Below the pieces are notes generated by a model. The model worked only from the letters and a program-made list of their open reading frames with translations, searched no databases and was not told where the DNA came from. The position numbers and the translations under genes are program-made. Positions 43,966-52,919 of a stretch of DNA of 64,000 bases are shown piece after piece; the first letter of the stretch is position 1; every line of letters starts with the position of its first letter. This DNA comes from Dyadobacter chenhuakuii (lineage in GTDB: Bacteria; Bacteroidota; Bacteroidia; Cytophagales; Spirosomataceae). The DNA is taken from NCBI RefSeq assembly GCF_023821985.2, contig NZ_CP098805.1, positions 2,852,001 through 2,916,000 on the forward strand. The letters are read 5' to 3'.

Positions 43966-46900
43966 ATGACTCTAAGAATGAGTAATTTTTTAAATCAAAT
44001 TTTACCAAAACAGCTGCGGAAGATTGGCATTGTGGCTATGGCCTGTTTTTGTGTAAATGCAACCGCGCAAACGGTGACCCCTGAAAAGCGGGTGCTTGTT
44101 TTCTCAAAAACGGCAGGCTTCCGACATGCATCGATCCCGGCCGGACGGACGGCGCTTATTAAGCTGGGCAAAGAGAAGGGCTTTGCAGTGGATACAACAG
44201 AGAATTCCTCTGTTTTCAATGAAAAAAACTTGCAAAAATACAGCGCTGTCGTTTTCCTGAATACAACAGGCGACATCCTGAACGACAAGCAGCAGGATGC
44301 ATTTGAACGTTACATTCAGGCTGGCGGTGGTTATCTGGGCATTCACGCGTCTACGGACACAGAATATGAATGGCCGTGGTATAACAAGCTGGCAGGCGCG
44401 CAATTCCTGAGCCATCCGGGCAATCCGAATGTGCAGGAAGGTGAGGCTTATGTGGTGAATGACAAGCACGAATCCATGACCGATTTTCCTAAAAAATGGA
44501 AGATTAAGGATGAGTTTTATGATTTCAAAAACTTCAATCCGAAAGTGAATGTGCTGGTTAAGATCGATGAAAAGTCTTACAAAGACGGCAAAATGGGCGA
44601 TGACCATCCCATGTCATGGTACCACGAATACGACGGTGGAAAGGCATTTTATACCAATTTCGGCCATGAGGACGCAACATTCGTTAACCCCGTTTTTGTA
44701 AAACATTTAACCGGCGGCTTGAATTACGTCATGGCTTCCAAGCTGGATTATTCAAAATCCCGTCCCGAAGAAAACCGCTTCACCAAGAAAGTGCTGGCAA
44801 CAAAACTGGACGAGCCAACCGAGCTTGTTGTGCTTGACGATCAACGCGTTTTGTTAAGTGAGCGTAAAGGGAAGCTTAAACTTTATAATCCGAAAACAGG
44901 TAAGATCAAGGTTGTCGCTGATGTTCCGGTTTATATCAAACAAGAATATGGCTTAATGGGATTAAACATTGATCCTAATTTCAAGACCAACAAGCTGGTT
45001 TACCTTTACTATTCGCCGCCTTCAACTGAAAAAGACACTGCTCAGCATTTGTCGCGCTTCAAATACGATGATGTAAAAGACACATTGCTGCTTTCAACCG
45101 AGGAAGTTTTGCTGACTGTGCCTGTGAAAAGAAATGATTGCTGCCATACGGGAGGTTCTATCGCCTGGGATGCAAAGGGCAATCTGTATTTGTCTACGGG
45201 TGATGACGTAAACCCCTTCCAATCAAATGGTTATGGACCAATCGACGGACGGCCGGGACGTGAAGGCTGGGATGGTCGCCATACCTCGTCAAACACGAAT
45301 TCCTTGCGTGGTAAGGTGCTCAGGATCAAGCCAAGATATGGCGATCGTCGTGCGAACATGCCGGGCGGGACCAACTTGTACGACATTCCGGAAGGAAACC
45401 TGTTTCCTCCCGGAGACCCGAAAGCCAGACCAGAGATTTATGTTATGGGAACGAGAAACCCGTATCGTATTTCAGTGGATCAGCATACCGGTTATTTGTA
45501 TTGGGGTGACGTAGGCCCGGATGCATCCAATGATGATCCAAAACGCGGCCCGCGCGGTTATGACGAGGTTAACCAGGCAAGAAAAGCAGGCTACTTCGGT
45601 TATCCGCTGTTTATTGCTGACAATAAGCCATACGTCGAATTCAATTTTGCGGACAGCACGTCGGGAAAACCGTTCGATCCGGCTAAGCCTATCAACAATT
45701 CACCGCATAACACTGGTTTACAGGAACTTCCGCCTGCGCAGCCTGCATACATTTACTACCCATATGCCGATTCACCTGACTTTGGCGCTATTGTAGGCAA
45801 AGGCGGCCGTAATGCAATGGCTGGCCCTGTTTACTATGCTGCTGATTTTCAGGATAGCAAGAGCAAATTCCCTGGTTATTATAGTGGCAAATTCTTCTCT
45901 TACGACTGGATCCGTGATTACATTAATGTTGTAACCATGAATGAGCAGGGTGATTTGCAGAACATTGAGCGCTTCCTGCCTAATACGAAATTCAGTCACC
46001 CGATTGATATGCAGTTTGCTAATGACGGCTCATTGTATACATTGGAATACGGCCCGAACTGGTTTGCACAAAATGATGAGGCGAGCTTGTCGCACATTAC
46101 TTACAATGCAGGAAACCGCGTTCCGGTTGCATTAGCAACTGCTACAAATACAGTGGGAGCGGTTCCTTTAAAAGTTAATTTCTCGTCAAAAGGCTCTATC
46201 GATCATGACGGCGATGCGGTGAAATATGAATGGACGTTTGGTAAAGGATTTCCAAAAAGCACGGTTGCCAATCCAAGCTTCACTTATGCAAAACCAGGTG
46301 AGTACATCGCGATTTTGAAAGTGACGGACAGCGCCGGCAATTCGAACACTTCTGAAGTAACTGTGAAAGCTGGCAATGCGATTCCAAAAGTGGATGTGGC
46401 CATCAAGGGAAACAAGACTTTCTATTGGAATGATAAACCTGTAAACTACGAAGTTTCCGTTGCGGATAAGGAAGACGGAAGCCTGGCCGACAAGAAGATT
46501 CCGGAAGATGAGGTAACATTGACCATCAATTATCTGGAAGGCTTTGATAAAACGCAATTGGCACAGGGCCACGTTGCGAATACAGGTTTTGAAACGGGCA
46601 AACGGCTGATCGAGCTGAGCGATTGCAAGGCTTGCCATTCGATTGATAAGAAATCGATCGGACCGGCTTACATAGAAGTAGCAAAACGCTATGAAAAAGA
46701 ACGCAACTCGGTTAAAACACTGGCTGACAAGGTGATCAGAGGCGGTGGCGGTGTTTGGGGAGAGCAGGCTATGGCAGCGCATCCGCAGCATAAGCCGGAA
46801 GAAGCGGAAGAAATGGTGAAATACATTCTTTCCCTGGCGAAGGAAAAAGTGGTGGATAAAAAGCCGCTCAAAAGCAGTTATGTGACCGAAGCCAAGAAAA

Positions 46901-47385
46901 AAGACGGTTCGTACATTTTCACGGCCAGCTATACCGACAAGGGGAGCGCAGCCATGGGACCATTAACCGGCTCAAAAACGATTGCATTGCGTCCTGCAAC
47001 ATTGCTGGCGAACGCGGCAGACAGCACCAGCAACATTTTCAAATTCAAAAATGAAAAGAGCGGTGAAATGGTCATTGGAACAAAAAACGGCAGTTTCATC
47101 ACATTTGATGACATTGATCTGAGTGGAATTTCAAATCTGTCGGTGGCCGTTACTTCGGTTGCGGAACGGACAGCAGGCGGAATACTTGAAATTCACCTCG
47201 ATGGTGTTGCCGGACCAAAAGTTGGCGAAGGAAAGGTTGATAAGGCCGAAACCATCAACATTGCTATTAAAGCGCCGGCAGACAACAAGATGCACAAGCT
47301 ATTTTTCGTGTTCAGAAACTCCTCAGCAGGCCCGAAACCGCTTTTCGGAATCGAATGGATAAAGTTCGATAGCGCAGCGATGTAA
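43966..47385 (+). CDS. Secreted ThuA / sorbosone-dehydrogenase-like / PKD / cytochrome c / CBM6-like fusion protein
   Basis: 1139 residues with a signal peptide (ending N-A-T-A-Q; a second start at 43978 is possible). Domains in order: ThuA (about 42-260; V-L-V-F-S-K-T-A-G-F-R-H), a PQQ-type glucose/sorbosone dehydrogenase propeller (about 270-700; C-C-H394-T-G-G), a PKD domain (about 720-800), a monohaem cytochrome c (C887-K-A-C890-H891), and a C-terminal CBM6-like sandwich (about 1010-1139). The propeller could oxidise a sugar in the periplasm and the haem domain carry the electrons away. The ThuA part is implicated in trehalose or other disaccharide use. The domain order is found in other Bacteroidetes, but the substrate is unknown. 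Confidence 0.87.
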   Translation: MTLRMSNFLNQILPKQLRKIGIVAMACFCVNATAQTVTPEKRVLVFSKTAGFRHASIPAGRTALIKLGKEKGFAVDTTENSSVFNEKNLQKYSAVVFLNTTGDILNDKQQDAFERYIQAGGGYLGIHASTDTEYEWPWYNKLAGAQFLSHPGNPNVQEGEAYVVNDKHESMTDFPKKWKIKDEFYDFKNFNPKVNVLVKIDEKSYKDGKMGDDHPMSWYHEYDGGKAFYTNFGHEDATFVNPVFVKHLTGGLNYVMASKLDYSKSRPEENRFTKKVLATKLDEPTELVVLDDQRVLLSERKGKLKLYNPKTGKIKVVADVPVYIKQEYGLMGLNIDPNFKTNKLVYLYYSPPSTEKDTAQHLSRFKYDDVKDTLLLSTEEVLLTVPVKRNDCCHTGGSIAWDAKGNLYLSTGDDVNPFQSNGYGPIDGRPGREGWDGRHTSSNTNSLRGKVLRIKPRYGDRRANMPGGTNLYDIPEGNLFPPGDPKARPEIYVMGTRNPYRISVDQHTGYLYWGDVGPDASNDDPKRGPRGYDEVNQARKAGYFGYPLFIADNKPYVEFNFADSTSGKPFDPAKPINNSPHNTGLQELPPAQPAYIYYPYADSPDFGAIVGKGGRNAMAGPVYYAADFQDSKSKFPGYYSGKFFSYDWIRDYINVVTMNEQGDLQNIERFLPNTKFSHPIDMQFANDGSLYTLEYGPNWFAQNDEASLSHITYNAGNRVPVALATATNTVGAVPLKVNFSSKGSIDHDGDAVKYEWTFGKGFPKSTVANPSFTYAKPGEYIAILKVTDSAGNSNTSEVTVKAGNAIPKVDVAIKGNKTFYWNDKPVNYEVSVADKEDGSLADKKIPEDEVTLTINYLEGFDKTQLAQGHVANTGFETGKRLIELSDCKACHSIDKKSIGPAYIEVAKRYEKERNSVKTLADKVIRGGGGVWGEQAMAAHPQHKPEEAEEMVKYILSLAKEKVVDKKPLKSSYVTEAKKKDGSYIFTASYTDKGSAAMGPLTGSKTIALRPATLLANAADSTSNIFKFKNEKSGEMVIGTKNGSFITFDDIDLSGISNLSVAVTSVAERTAGGILEIHLDGVAGPKVGEGKVDKAETINIAIKAPADNKMHKLFFVFRNSSAGPKPLFGIEWIKFDSAAM

Positions 47386-47409
47386 GGTTTTGATGTTGAT
47401 TTAAATAAA

Positions 47410-47444
47410 AAATGCTGGCTTCGAGATGGAGCCAGCATTTTTTT
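47410..47444 (+). terminator. Terminator after the ThuA fusion gene
   Basis: Stem 47410-47420 with 47430-47440, nine-base loop, then a T-run; flanking A and T tracts make it usable from both strands, and the convergent TIGR02757 gene ends just beyond. Confidence 0.85.
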
Positions 47445-47462
47445 ATTTTGTACAGGAAAAAA

Positions 47463-48266
47463 TCACTTCGCAAATCCCTCAATCCCTAACCCAAAAAGCG
47501 CGAAATCATACTTCACGGGATCTTCCGGGCTTAGTTGCTTTAATGATGCGGTGAGCTCTTTGGCGGTTTGCCAGTCGGTGAGCGGGCGTTTGATGAGGCC
47601 TAGCAGTCGTGCGACGCGGTCCACGTGGACGTCGCAGGGGCAGACTAGCTGGGATGGTTTAATGGTGTTCCAGATGCCAAAGTCTACGCCTTTGTCGTCT
47701 TTCCTGACCATCCAGCGCAGGAACATGTTCAGGCGCTTGCAGGAGGATTTTCTTAGTGGTGTGGCAATGTGTTTGGCCGTTCTGGTTGGGAAGTCCTCCG
47801 AGTCGCGGAATAAATTATGAAAACCTATTAATGCGTTTTCAATAGTTTCTTCGCCTTCCTGCATATGGCTGCTGAATGCAAATTCAAGCGATTCATGCTG
47901 GCGGTAATACTGTTGGAAAAAATGCAGGAAATAAAGCGTATCCGTCGAGTTGAATGTGCGGTGTTTAAAATGCAGGAATGGTTTTAGGTCGCTTTCTGTG
48001 TGATTCAGAACGAAGTCGTAAGGTGCGCCATCCATCAGCGCAGACAATTCGTGACATTTATTAATAATCGTTTTTCGTTGTCCCCAGGCAAGCACAGCCG
48101 CCCAAAAGCCCATAATCTCAATGTCCTGTTTTACAGAAAATGAATGCGGAATGCTGATCGGGTCCATAGGAATGAATGCGGGCTGATTATATTGCTCAGC
48201 CTTTTCTTCCAGTAAATCCGTGACGAATGATGAAAATGTAGGGATGATAACCTCAGTGCCGTGCAT
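47463..48266 (-). CDS. TIGR02757 family protein
   Basis: 267 residues from the Met at 48266; upstream in-frame sequence belongs to the preceding gene. Family features include D-P-I-S-I-P-H-x-F, the W-G-Q-R-K-T-I motif and a Cys-Pro-Cys-D-V-H-V-D-R-V-A-R segment. The last resembles the HhH-GPD-type glycosylase region, so a DNA-related function has been suspected for the family, but it is uncharacterised. The start overlaps the small membrane-protein gene by 14 bases, so the two are probably translationally coupled. Confidence 0.8.
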   Translation of the reverse strand: MHGTEVIIPTFSSFVTDLLEEKAEQYNQPAFIPMDPISIPHSFSVKQDIEIMGFWAAVLAWGQRKTIINKCHELSALMDGAPYDFVLNHTESDLKPFLHFKHRTFNSTDTLYFLHFFQQYYRQHESLEFAFSSHMQEGEETIENALIGFHNLFRDSEDFPTRTAKHIATPLRKSSCKRLNMFLRWMVRKDDKGVDFGIWNTIKPSQLVCPCDVHVDRVARLLGLIKRPLTDWQTAKELTASLKQLSPEDPVKYDFALFGLGIEGFAK

Positions 48267-48465
48267 GGCTTCCTCCGAACAGGTAAGCCAAAACTTTTGA
48301 AATACCCGAAAAAAACATAATGATGCCCGAAAACAAGAAGGTAAAGATGGCAATAAACGGATAGAGAATCGTGAACATCACGCTCCATAATTTATAGCCG
48401 GTTGTGTTTTTCAGTGCTGCTCGCTCCTCTTCTCTTTTTGAACGAAATTGAGGTAAATGCTTCAT
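48253..48465 (-). CDS. Small hypothetical membrane protein
   Basis: 70 residues: a basic cytoplasmic N terminus (K-R-E-E-E-R-A-A-L-K) and two hydrophobic segments (about 27-48 and 51-63). No family recognised. It starts 18 bases after the LysM gene stop and overlaps TIGR02757 by 14 bases, so it belongs to the LysM - membrane protein - TIGR02757 unit. Confidence 0.65.
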   Translation of the reverse strand: MKHLPQFRSKREEERAALKNTTGYKLWSVMFTILYPFIAIFTFLFSGIIMFFSGISKVLAYLFGGSHARH

Positions 48466-48483
48466 AATGTTGATGTGGGATGC

Positions 48484-49527
48484 TTATTCAAGATAACTCA
48501 CAACTGCCCGGAATCGTTTGCTGTTAGGCGAAACTTTTTCAAAAGCCCTTGAAGATAACTTGATTACAATATCATCGTTAATGCTCGTATCGGGAATACG
48601 GCCAATGATGCGTACAATGATTTTTTCCTGATTATATTCATTCAAAACCTCCACCAAAGCGCCCACAGGAGCGGTGCGGTGCAAGCCCAGAAATTTGCTG
48701 GTGCTTTCATCCGTCTCGATCACTTCCGCAAGACCGGATTCTGATTTCTTCTTGCCCTTTACGACTTTTGGAGGCGCAACTTCTTCAACCGGCTTTACTA
48801 CTTTCTCAGGAACAATGGCTTTTGCCTTTACAGAATCCTTTACCACAGTGGTTGTAGTAGTAACCTTTGGCGCAGGCGCAGCAACCGTCGGAGCCGGCTT
48901 TTCTGGTGCTTTCTCGCTGACAATCAGCTCCTGTCCGTCTTTCAGATTGTCGTCGGCCAGGTTGTTCCACTTTCTCAGATCGGCCATTAATACGCCGTAT
49001 TTTACTGCAACACGGTAAAGCGTTTCACCTGGTTCAACTTTGTGTATGCCGTTGGCTGGCGCAGCGACGGTTGCGCTGGCAGTTGGTGCAGATGTTGTTG
49101 TGGGTGCCGGTGCAGCGGGTGTTACAGCGGCGGGTGCTGTGGGAGCAGGTGTGGCAGCAGCCGGTGTGGTTACAGTCGGTTTTACCTCCTTCGCCTCAGC
49201 TTTTGCTTCTTTTTTATCCTCTTTCTTGTCTTCCTTTTTCGAATCCTTCTTGCTGGTTTTCGGCGTGTAAGGCACCCTTATCGTTTGTCCCGACTGGATC
49301 TGATCAGCCATACCGGGATTAGCCTCGCGAAGCGCCTGAATGGAAGTGCCATACTGACGGACCACCGCAAACATGGTCTGCCCCTGGTTTACCCTATGCA
49401 GAACGAAAATCTTACCTCCCACTCTTTCGACCCCAACGGAGTCAACCTTATAACTCCCGTTTGACCGGGCCTCACTCATACCTGTCAACAAACCTAACAA
49501 AATGGTCAGGCAAAAAATGTATTTCAT
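48484..49527 (-). CDS. Secreted double-LysM protein with RlpA-like barrel
   Basis: 347 residues with a signal peptide of about 20 residues. First LysM at about 41-91, then an Ala/Thr/Pro/Val-rich linker with Lys/Glu repeats, second LysM at about 163-208, another linker, and a C-terminal double-psi beta-barrel-like domain (about 265-347: G-L-A-E-V-I, H-R-T-A-P-V-G, I-V-R-I-I-G-R-I, V-I-K-L-S). LysM domains bind peptidoglycan. In RlpA the R-I-I-D-L-S catalytic Asp would be at the Lys of V-I-K-L-S, so lytic activity is unlikely. It may be a wall-binding scaffold. Confidence 0.8.
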   Translation of the reverse strand: MKYIFCLTILLGLLTGMSEARSNGSYKVDSVGVERVGGKIFVLHRVNQGQTMFAVVRQYGTSIQALREANPGMADQIQSGQTIRVPYTPKTSKKDSKKEDKKEDKKEAKAEAKEVKPTVTTPAAATPAPTAPAAVTPAAPAPTTTSAPTASATVAAPANGIHKVEPGETLYRVAVKYGVLMADLRKWNNLADDNLKDGQELIVSEKAPEKPAPTVAAPAPKVTTTTTVVKDSVKAKAIVPEKVVKPVEEVAPPKVVKGKKKSESGLAEVIETDESTSKFLGLHRTAPVGALVEVLNEYNQEKIIVRIIGRIPDTSINDDIVIKLSSRAFEKVSPNSKRFRAVVSYLE

Positions 49528-49530
49528 TTA

Positions 49531-50343
49531 TTATGAAAGTGTTAGACTCGAAAACTCGTTGTTATTTTTAAGATAAACCAATGTAGATGCTTTTAACATC
49601 ATCGTTGAGCGGCCCATTCCTTCGCGTTCTTCAGATAGTTGTTCATGTAAAACCAACTGCCTTTGATCCGTCACAATGAGGAGGTATTGAACTGATTTAT
49701 CCCGATCGTAAATATAATAAGAAAACATTATATAGGGTCTTTTCTCCAAATAATCAATCGTTACGGCTTCATGCCCGTTGGTTATTTCACGGATAAATGA
49801 GGCCAGCTTTTGGAAATAAACGCTGTCCTTCCTGTAACGAACCGGTTCCTGTAAAATTACTTTTTCCATTTGCGGCCCATAATTTTCTTTCAGCGACGCG
49901 GTTGCAGCTGTCTCCACATTACATTCTTTATGAATAAACTGCTCTCCCGACTTGGTTGCGACTTCTATATGCCTGGAATCCAGCTGCCTTACCATTAAAT
50001 GTCCGGGTAAGGCCCACCGAAAATGCCCGTCGGTGGCTGAGAATGCCAGCAAGTCGGTGGGTTCGGGAATATCCGGATAGCGATAATTGTGCAGGAAAAT
50101 GCTGTTCTGGGAAAATGCGGTCAGGGAACTCCACCAATCAGCTTCGTCGGGCGAATGATGCCACAGCTGTGTCATTTGTGCCGTATCAATGACACAAAAT
50201 GATACTTTTTTCAATGTCGTGTCGCGCAACTCTACCACCCAGAGATCGCTGTCGGGATCGGCGTTGGGTAAAATCCGCCAGATATTTTGTAAAAACCGTT
50301 GAGAAAAGACCTTTTGCAATTTTTTAGCTTTATTTTGAAACAA
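49531..50343 (-). CDS. DUF4905 protein
   Basis: 270 residues, no signal peptide. It has repeated strand patterns resembling a beta-propeller fragment (R-L-D-S and V-A-T-K-S-G-E segments), as in the DUF4905 family of Bacteroidetes. Function unknown. It lies three bases upstream of the LysM gene on the same strand, so it is likely the first gene of that operon, and is divergent from kdsB with a 31-base gap. Confidence 0.72.
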   Translation of the reverse strand: MFQNKAKKLQKVFSQRFLQNIWRILPNADPDSDLWVVELRDTTLKKVSFCVIDTAQMTQLWHHSPDEADWWSSLTAFSQNSIFLHNYRYPDIPEPTDLLAFSATDGHFRWALPGHLMVRQLDSRHIEVATKSGEQFIHKECNVETAATASLKENYGPQMEKVILQEPVRYRKDSVYFQKLASFIREITNGHEAVTIDYLEKRPYIMFSYYIYDRDKSVQYLLIVTDQRQLVLHEQLSEEREGMGRSTMMLKASTLVYLKNNNEFSSLTLS

Positions 50344-50374
50344 AATTCAACAAAAATATAGACCAACCGACCTC

Positions 50375-51115
50375 GTGCGAATATTAGGAATAATCCCTGC
50401 CCGCTACGCTTCCACCCGTTTTCCAGCCAAAGCACTGGTTGATATAGGCGGAAAAAGCATGATCCAGCGGGTTTATGAACAATCGTCCAAAGCTACACAA
50501 CTCGATCAGGTAATTGTTGCCACGGATGACGAAAGAATCTTTAACCATGTTGTGGATTTCGGCGGCAAGGCCATTATGACGGACAGCGCTCACCAGAGCG
50601 GGACAGACCGGTGTTTCGAAGCACTTTCCAAAACGGATGGCATATACGAATATGTGATCAACATCCAGGGCGACGAGCCATTTATCAGCCCCGAACCCAT
50701 TGATAATCTGGCAGAAGCATTGAATGGTGAAGTGGAACTCGCAACGCTTGTCAAAGTGATTGACAGCGATGAAATCCTTTTCAATCACAATGTACCCAAA
50801 GCCGTTCTGAACAAACGCAACGAAGTCCTGTATTTCAGCAGGCAAACAATCCCTTATTTACGCAACCCGGAATCGGGCCAATGGCTTGGCGCTCATACAT
50901 TTTACAAACATATAGGCATCTACGCTTACCGGGCGGACGTCCTTGCGGAAATCACTAAATTACCCGTTTCCTCGCTCGAAAAAGCAGAAGCACTGGAGCA
51001 ACTTCGGTGGCTGGAAAATGGTTATGCAATCAAAGCGGTGATCACTTCTGACGACTCTCATGGCGTAGATACGCCTGAGGACCTGATTCGCGTAAGCAGA
51101 AAGTTTTTGCTTTAA
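50375..51115 (+). CDS. kdsB: 3-deoxy-manno-octulosonate cytidylyltransferase
   Basis: 246 residues with a GTG start, which fits the family N terminus (I-I-P-A-R-Y-A-S-T-R-F-P-A-K). The nucleotide-binding P-A-R-x(2)-S-T-R and the Q-G-D-E-P motifs are present. It activates Kdo with CTP for lipopolysaccharide synthesis. The gene is monocistronic, 31 bases from the divergent DUF4905 gene. All key residues appear conserved. Confidence 0.94.
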   Translation: MRILGIIPARYASTRFPAKALVDIGGKSMIQRVYEQSSKATQLDQVIVATDDERIFNHVVDFGGKAIMTDSAHQSGTDRCFEALSKTDGIYEYVINIQGDEPFISPEPIDNLAEALNGEVELATLVKVIDSDEILFNHNVPKAVLNKRNEVLYFSRQTIPYLRNPESGQWLGAHTFYKHIGIYAYRADVLAEITKLPVSSLEKAEALEQLRWLENGYAIKAVITSDDSHGVDTPEDLIRVSRKFLL

Positions 51116-51274
51116 ATACCGGCATCTGGAACGCTATTTGTAACTTTTTAGGCAGCGCGCTTTCAGATTTTATTCTCTTAAAAAACGTTAAAATGGGTAT
51201 TTTTATACGACCCGTTCAAACTGGGGCGTTACCCTTGTAGTGATTTTATTAACAACAATTGAAAAAACGTATCT

Positions 51275-52843
51275 ATGCAATATAACATTCTTTGGGCAGA
51301 TGACGAAATAGATCTTCTCAAACCACATATCATGTTTTTGACCAATAAAGGTTATAGTGTTACGCCTGTTAACAGCGGCGCCGATGCACTGGACCGCATT
51401 GAAAATGACCGGTTTGACATTGTTTTTCTGGACGAAATGATGCCGGGTATGACCGGCCTCGAAACATTGGCACAAATAAAACAGCAACAGCCGAATTTGC
51501 CTGTTGTGATGATTACAAAGAGTGAGGAAGAGCATATTATGGAAGATGCCATCGGTTCCAAAATCGATGACTACTTGATCAAACCACTGAATCCCAACCA
51601 AATATTACTTTCTGTAAAGAAGATCCTGGACAATAAAAGACTCGTTACTGAAAAAACGACATTAAGTTACCAGCAGGAATTCCGGAACCTGGCAATGCAA
51701 TATCAGGACCGGATTGGACATGAAGAATGGGCGGATATTTATAAAAAGCTGATTTACTGGGAGTTGGAACTGGAAAGCTCCGAAGACCAAGGTATGGCGG
51801 AGGTTTTCAGCATGCAAAAAAGCGAGGCGAATGCTAATTTCTGCAAATTCATTGAAGACGAATACGAGGAATGGCTGAACGATCCGCGTTCGGATAAGCC
51901 TATTTTGTCACATCAATTGATGAAACAAAAGGTTTTCCCGCATCTTAAGGGATCGGATGAACCATTGTTTTTCCTGCTGATTGATAATTTCCGTTATGAC
52001 CAATGGAAAATGATCCAGCCGATTTTGCAGGAATATTTCAACATTGAGGAAGAGTCTTCCTACTACTCGATCCTGCCTACAACGACCGGATATGCCCGTA
52101 ATGCGATTTTCTCAGGCCTTATGCCGAGCGAAATGGAGCGTAAGCATCCGCAATGGTGGGTAAGTGACGAAAATACGCCCGAAGGTGAAGAGGGATTGAA
52201 CAATCACGAGCATGACTTCCTGCAAAAGCAGCTGGAAATGAACCACCTTAATAACGTAAAAAGCTCCTATCACAAAATCCTGAACGCCAACCAGGGTAAA
52301 GCATTGATTGACAACTTCAACAACATGCTGAATAACCAGCTGAATGTGGTGGTTTACAACTTTGTGGATATGCTATCGCATGCACGGACGGACGTTCAGA
52401 TGATAAAAGAACTGGCGCCGGATGAGGCTGCTTACAGGTCTATTACCAAATCCTGGTTCCAGCATTCACCACTTTTGGACTTCATTAAAAAGGTGGCGGA
52501 GAAAAAATGCAGATTGATCCTGACTACGGACCACGGCATGATCCGCGTTCAGAAACCGGTAAAAATCATTGGTTATCGTGAAACGAATACGAACCTCCGT
52601 TACAAACACGGAAAGAATTTGGGCTTTGATGATAAAAACCTGATGGTGTGCCGCAAGCCTGAAAGAATTTTCCTTCCAAAACCACACGTTTCTACATCTT
52701 ATGTGTTTACCAAGGAAGATTATTTCTTTGCGTACCCGAACAACTATAATCAATACGTGAATTTGTACCGGGATACATTCCAGCACGGAGGCGTGTCGCT
52801 GGAAGAAATGATTATTCCGATCATTGATTTAACTGCAAAGTGA
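51275..52843 (+). CDS. porX: PorX-like response regulator with PglZ/alkaline phosphatase domain
   Basis: 522 residues. Residues 1-120 form a receiver domain with phosphoacceptor D53 in F-L-D-E-M-M-P-G and the D-D-E acidic patch at 9-11. Residues ~170-522 match the PglZ domain: T-T-T-G-Y-A-R-N-A near 265, and T-T-D-H-G-M near 413 supply metal ligands of an alkaline phosphatase-like fold. PorX is the two-component regulator of type IX secretion and has been shown in other Bacteroidetes to act as a nucleotide-hydrolysing enzyme. The sensor partner PorY is not adjacent. Confidence 0.88.
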   Translation: MQYNILWADDEIDLLKPHIMFLTNKGYSVTPVNSGADALDRIENDRFDIVFLDEMMPGMTGLETLAQIKQQQPNLPVVMITKSEEEHIMEDAIGSKIDDYLIKPLNPNQILLSVKKILDNKRLVTEKTTLSYQQEFRNLAMQYQDRIGHEEWADIYKKLIYWELELESSEDQGMAEVFSMQKSEANANFCKFIEDEYEEWLNDPRSDKPILSHQLMKQKVFPHLKGSDEPLFFLLIDNFRYDQWKMIQPILQEYFNIEEESSYYSILPTTTGYARNAIFSGLMPSEMERKHPQWWVSDENTPEGEEGLNNHEHDFLQKQLEMNHLNNVKSSYHKILNANQGKALIDNFNNMLNNQLNVVVYNFVDMLSHARTDVQMIKELAPDEAAYRSITKSWFQHSPLLDFIKKVAEKKCRLILTTDHGMIRVQKPVKIIGYRETNTNLRYKHGKNLGFDDKNLMVCRKPERIFLPKPHVSTSYVFTKEDYFFAYPNNYNQYVNLYRDTFQHGGVSLEEMIIPIIDLTAK

Positions 52844-52860
52844 TTTAAGGTTCATATAAA

Positions 52861-52904
52861 AAAAGGAAAAGCATCCCGTCGCTCGACAGGATGCTTTTCC
52901 TTTT
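52861..52904. terminator. Bidirectional terminator between porX and ftsE
   Basis: Perfect 16-base stem (52861-52876 with 52889-52904) with a 12-base loop, A-tract to the left and T-rich to the right. Confidence 0.88.
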
Positions 52905-52919
52905 CCAGGCTTATTTCAA

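Noticed and set aside
49040-49270. Ala/Gly/Val-rich plus-strand open frames in the LysM gene
   Set aside because: Caused by the low-complexity Ala/Pro/Thr linker read on the other strand.
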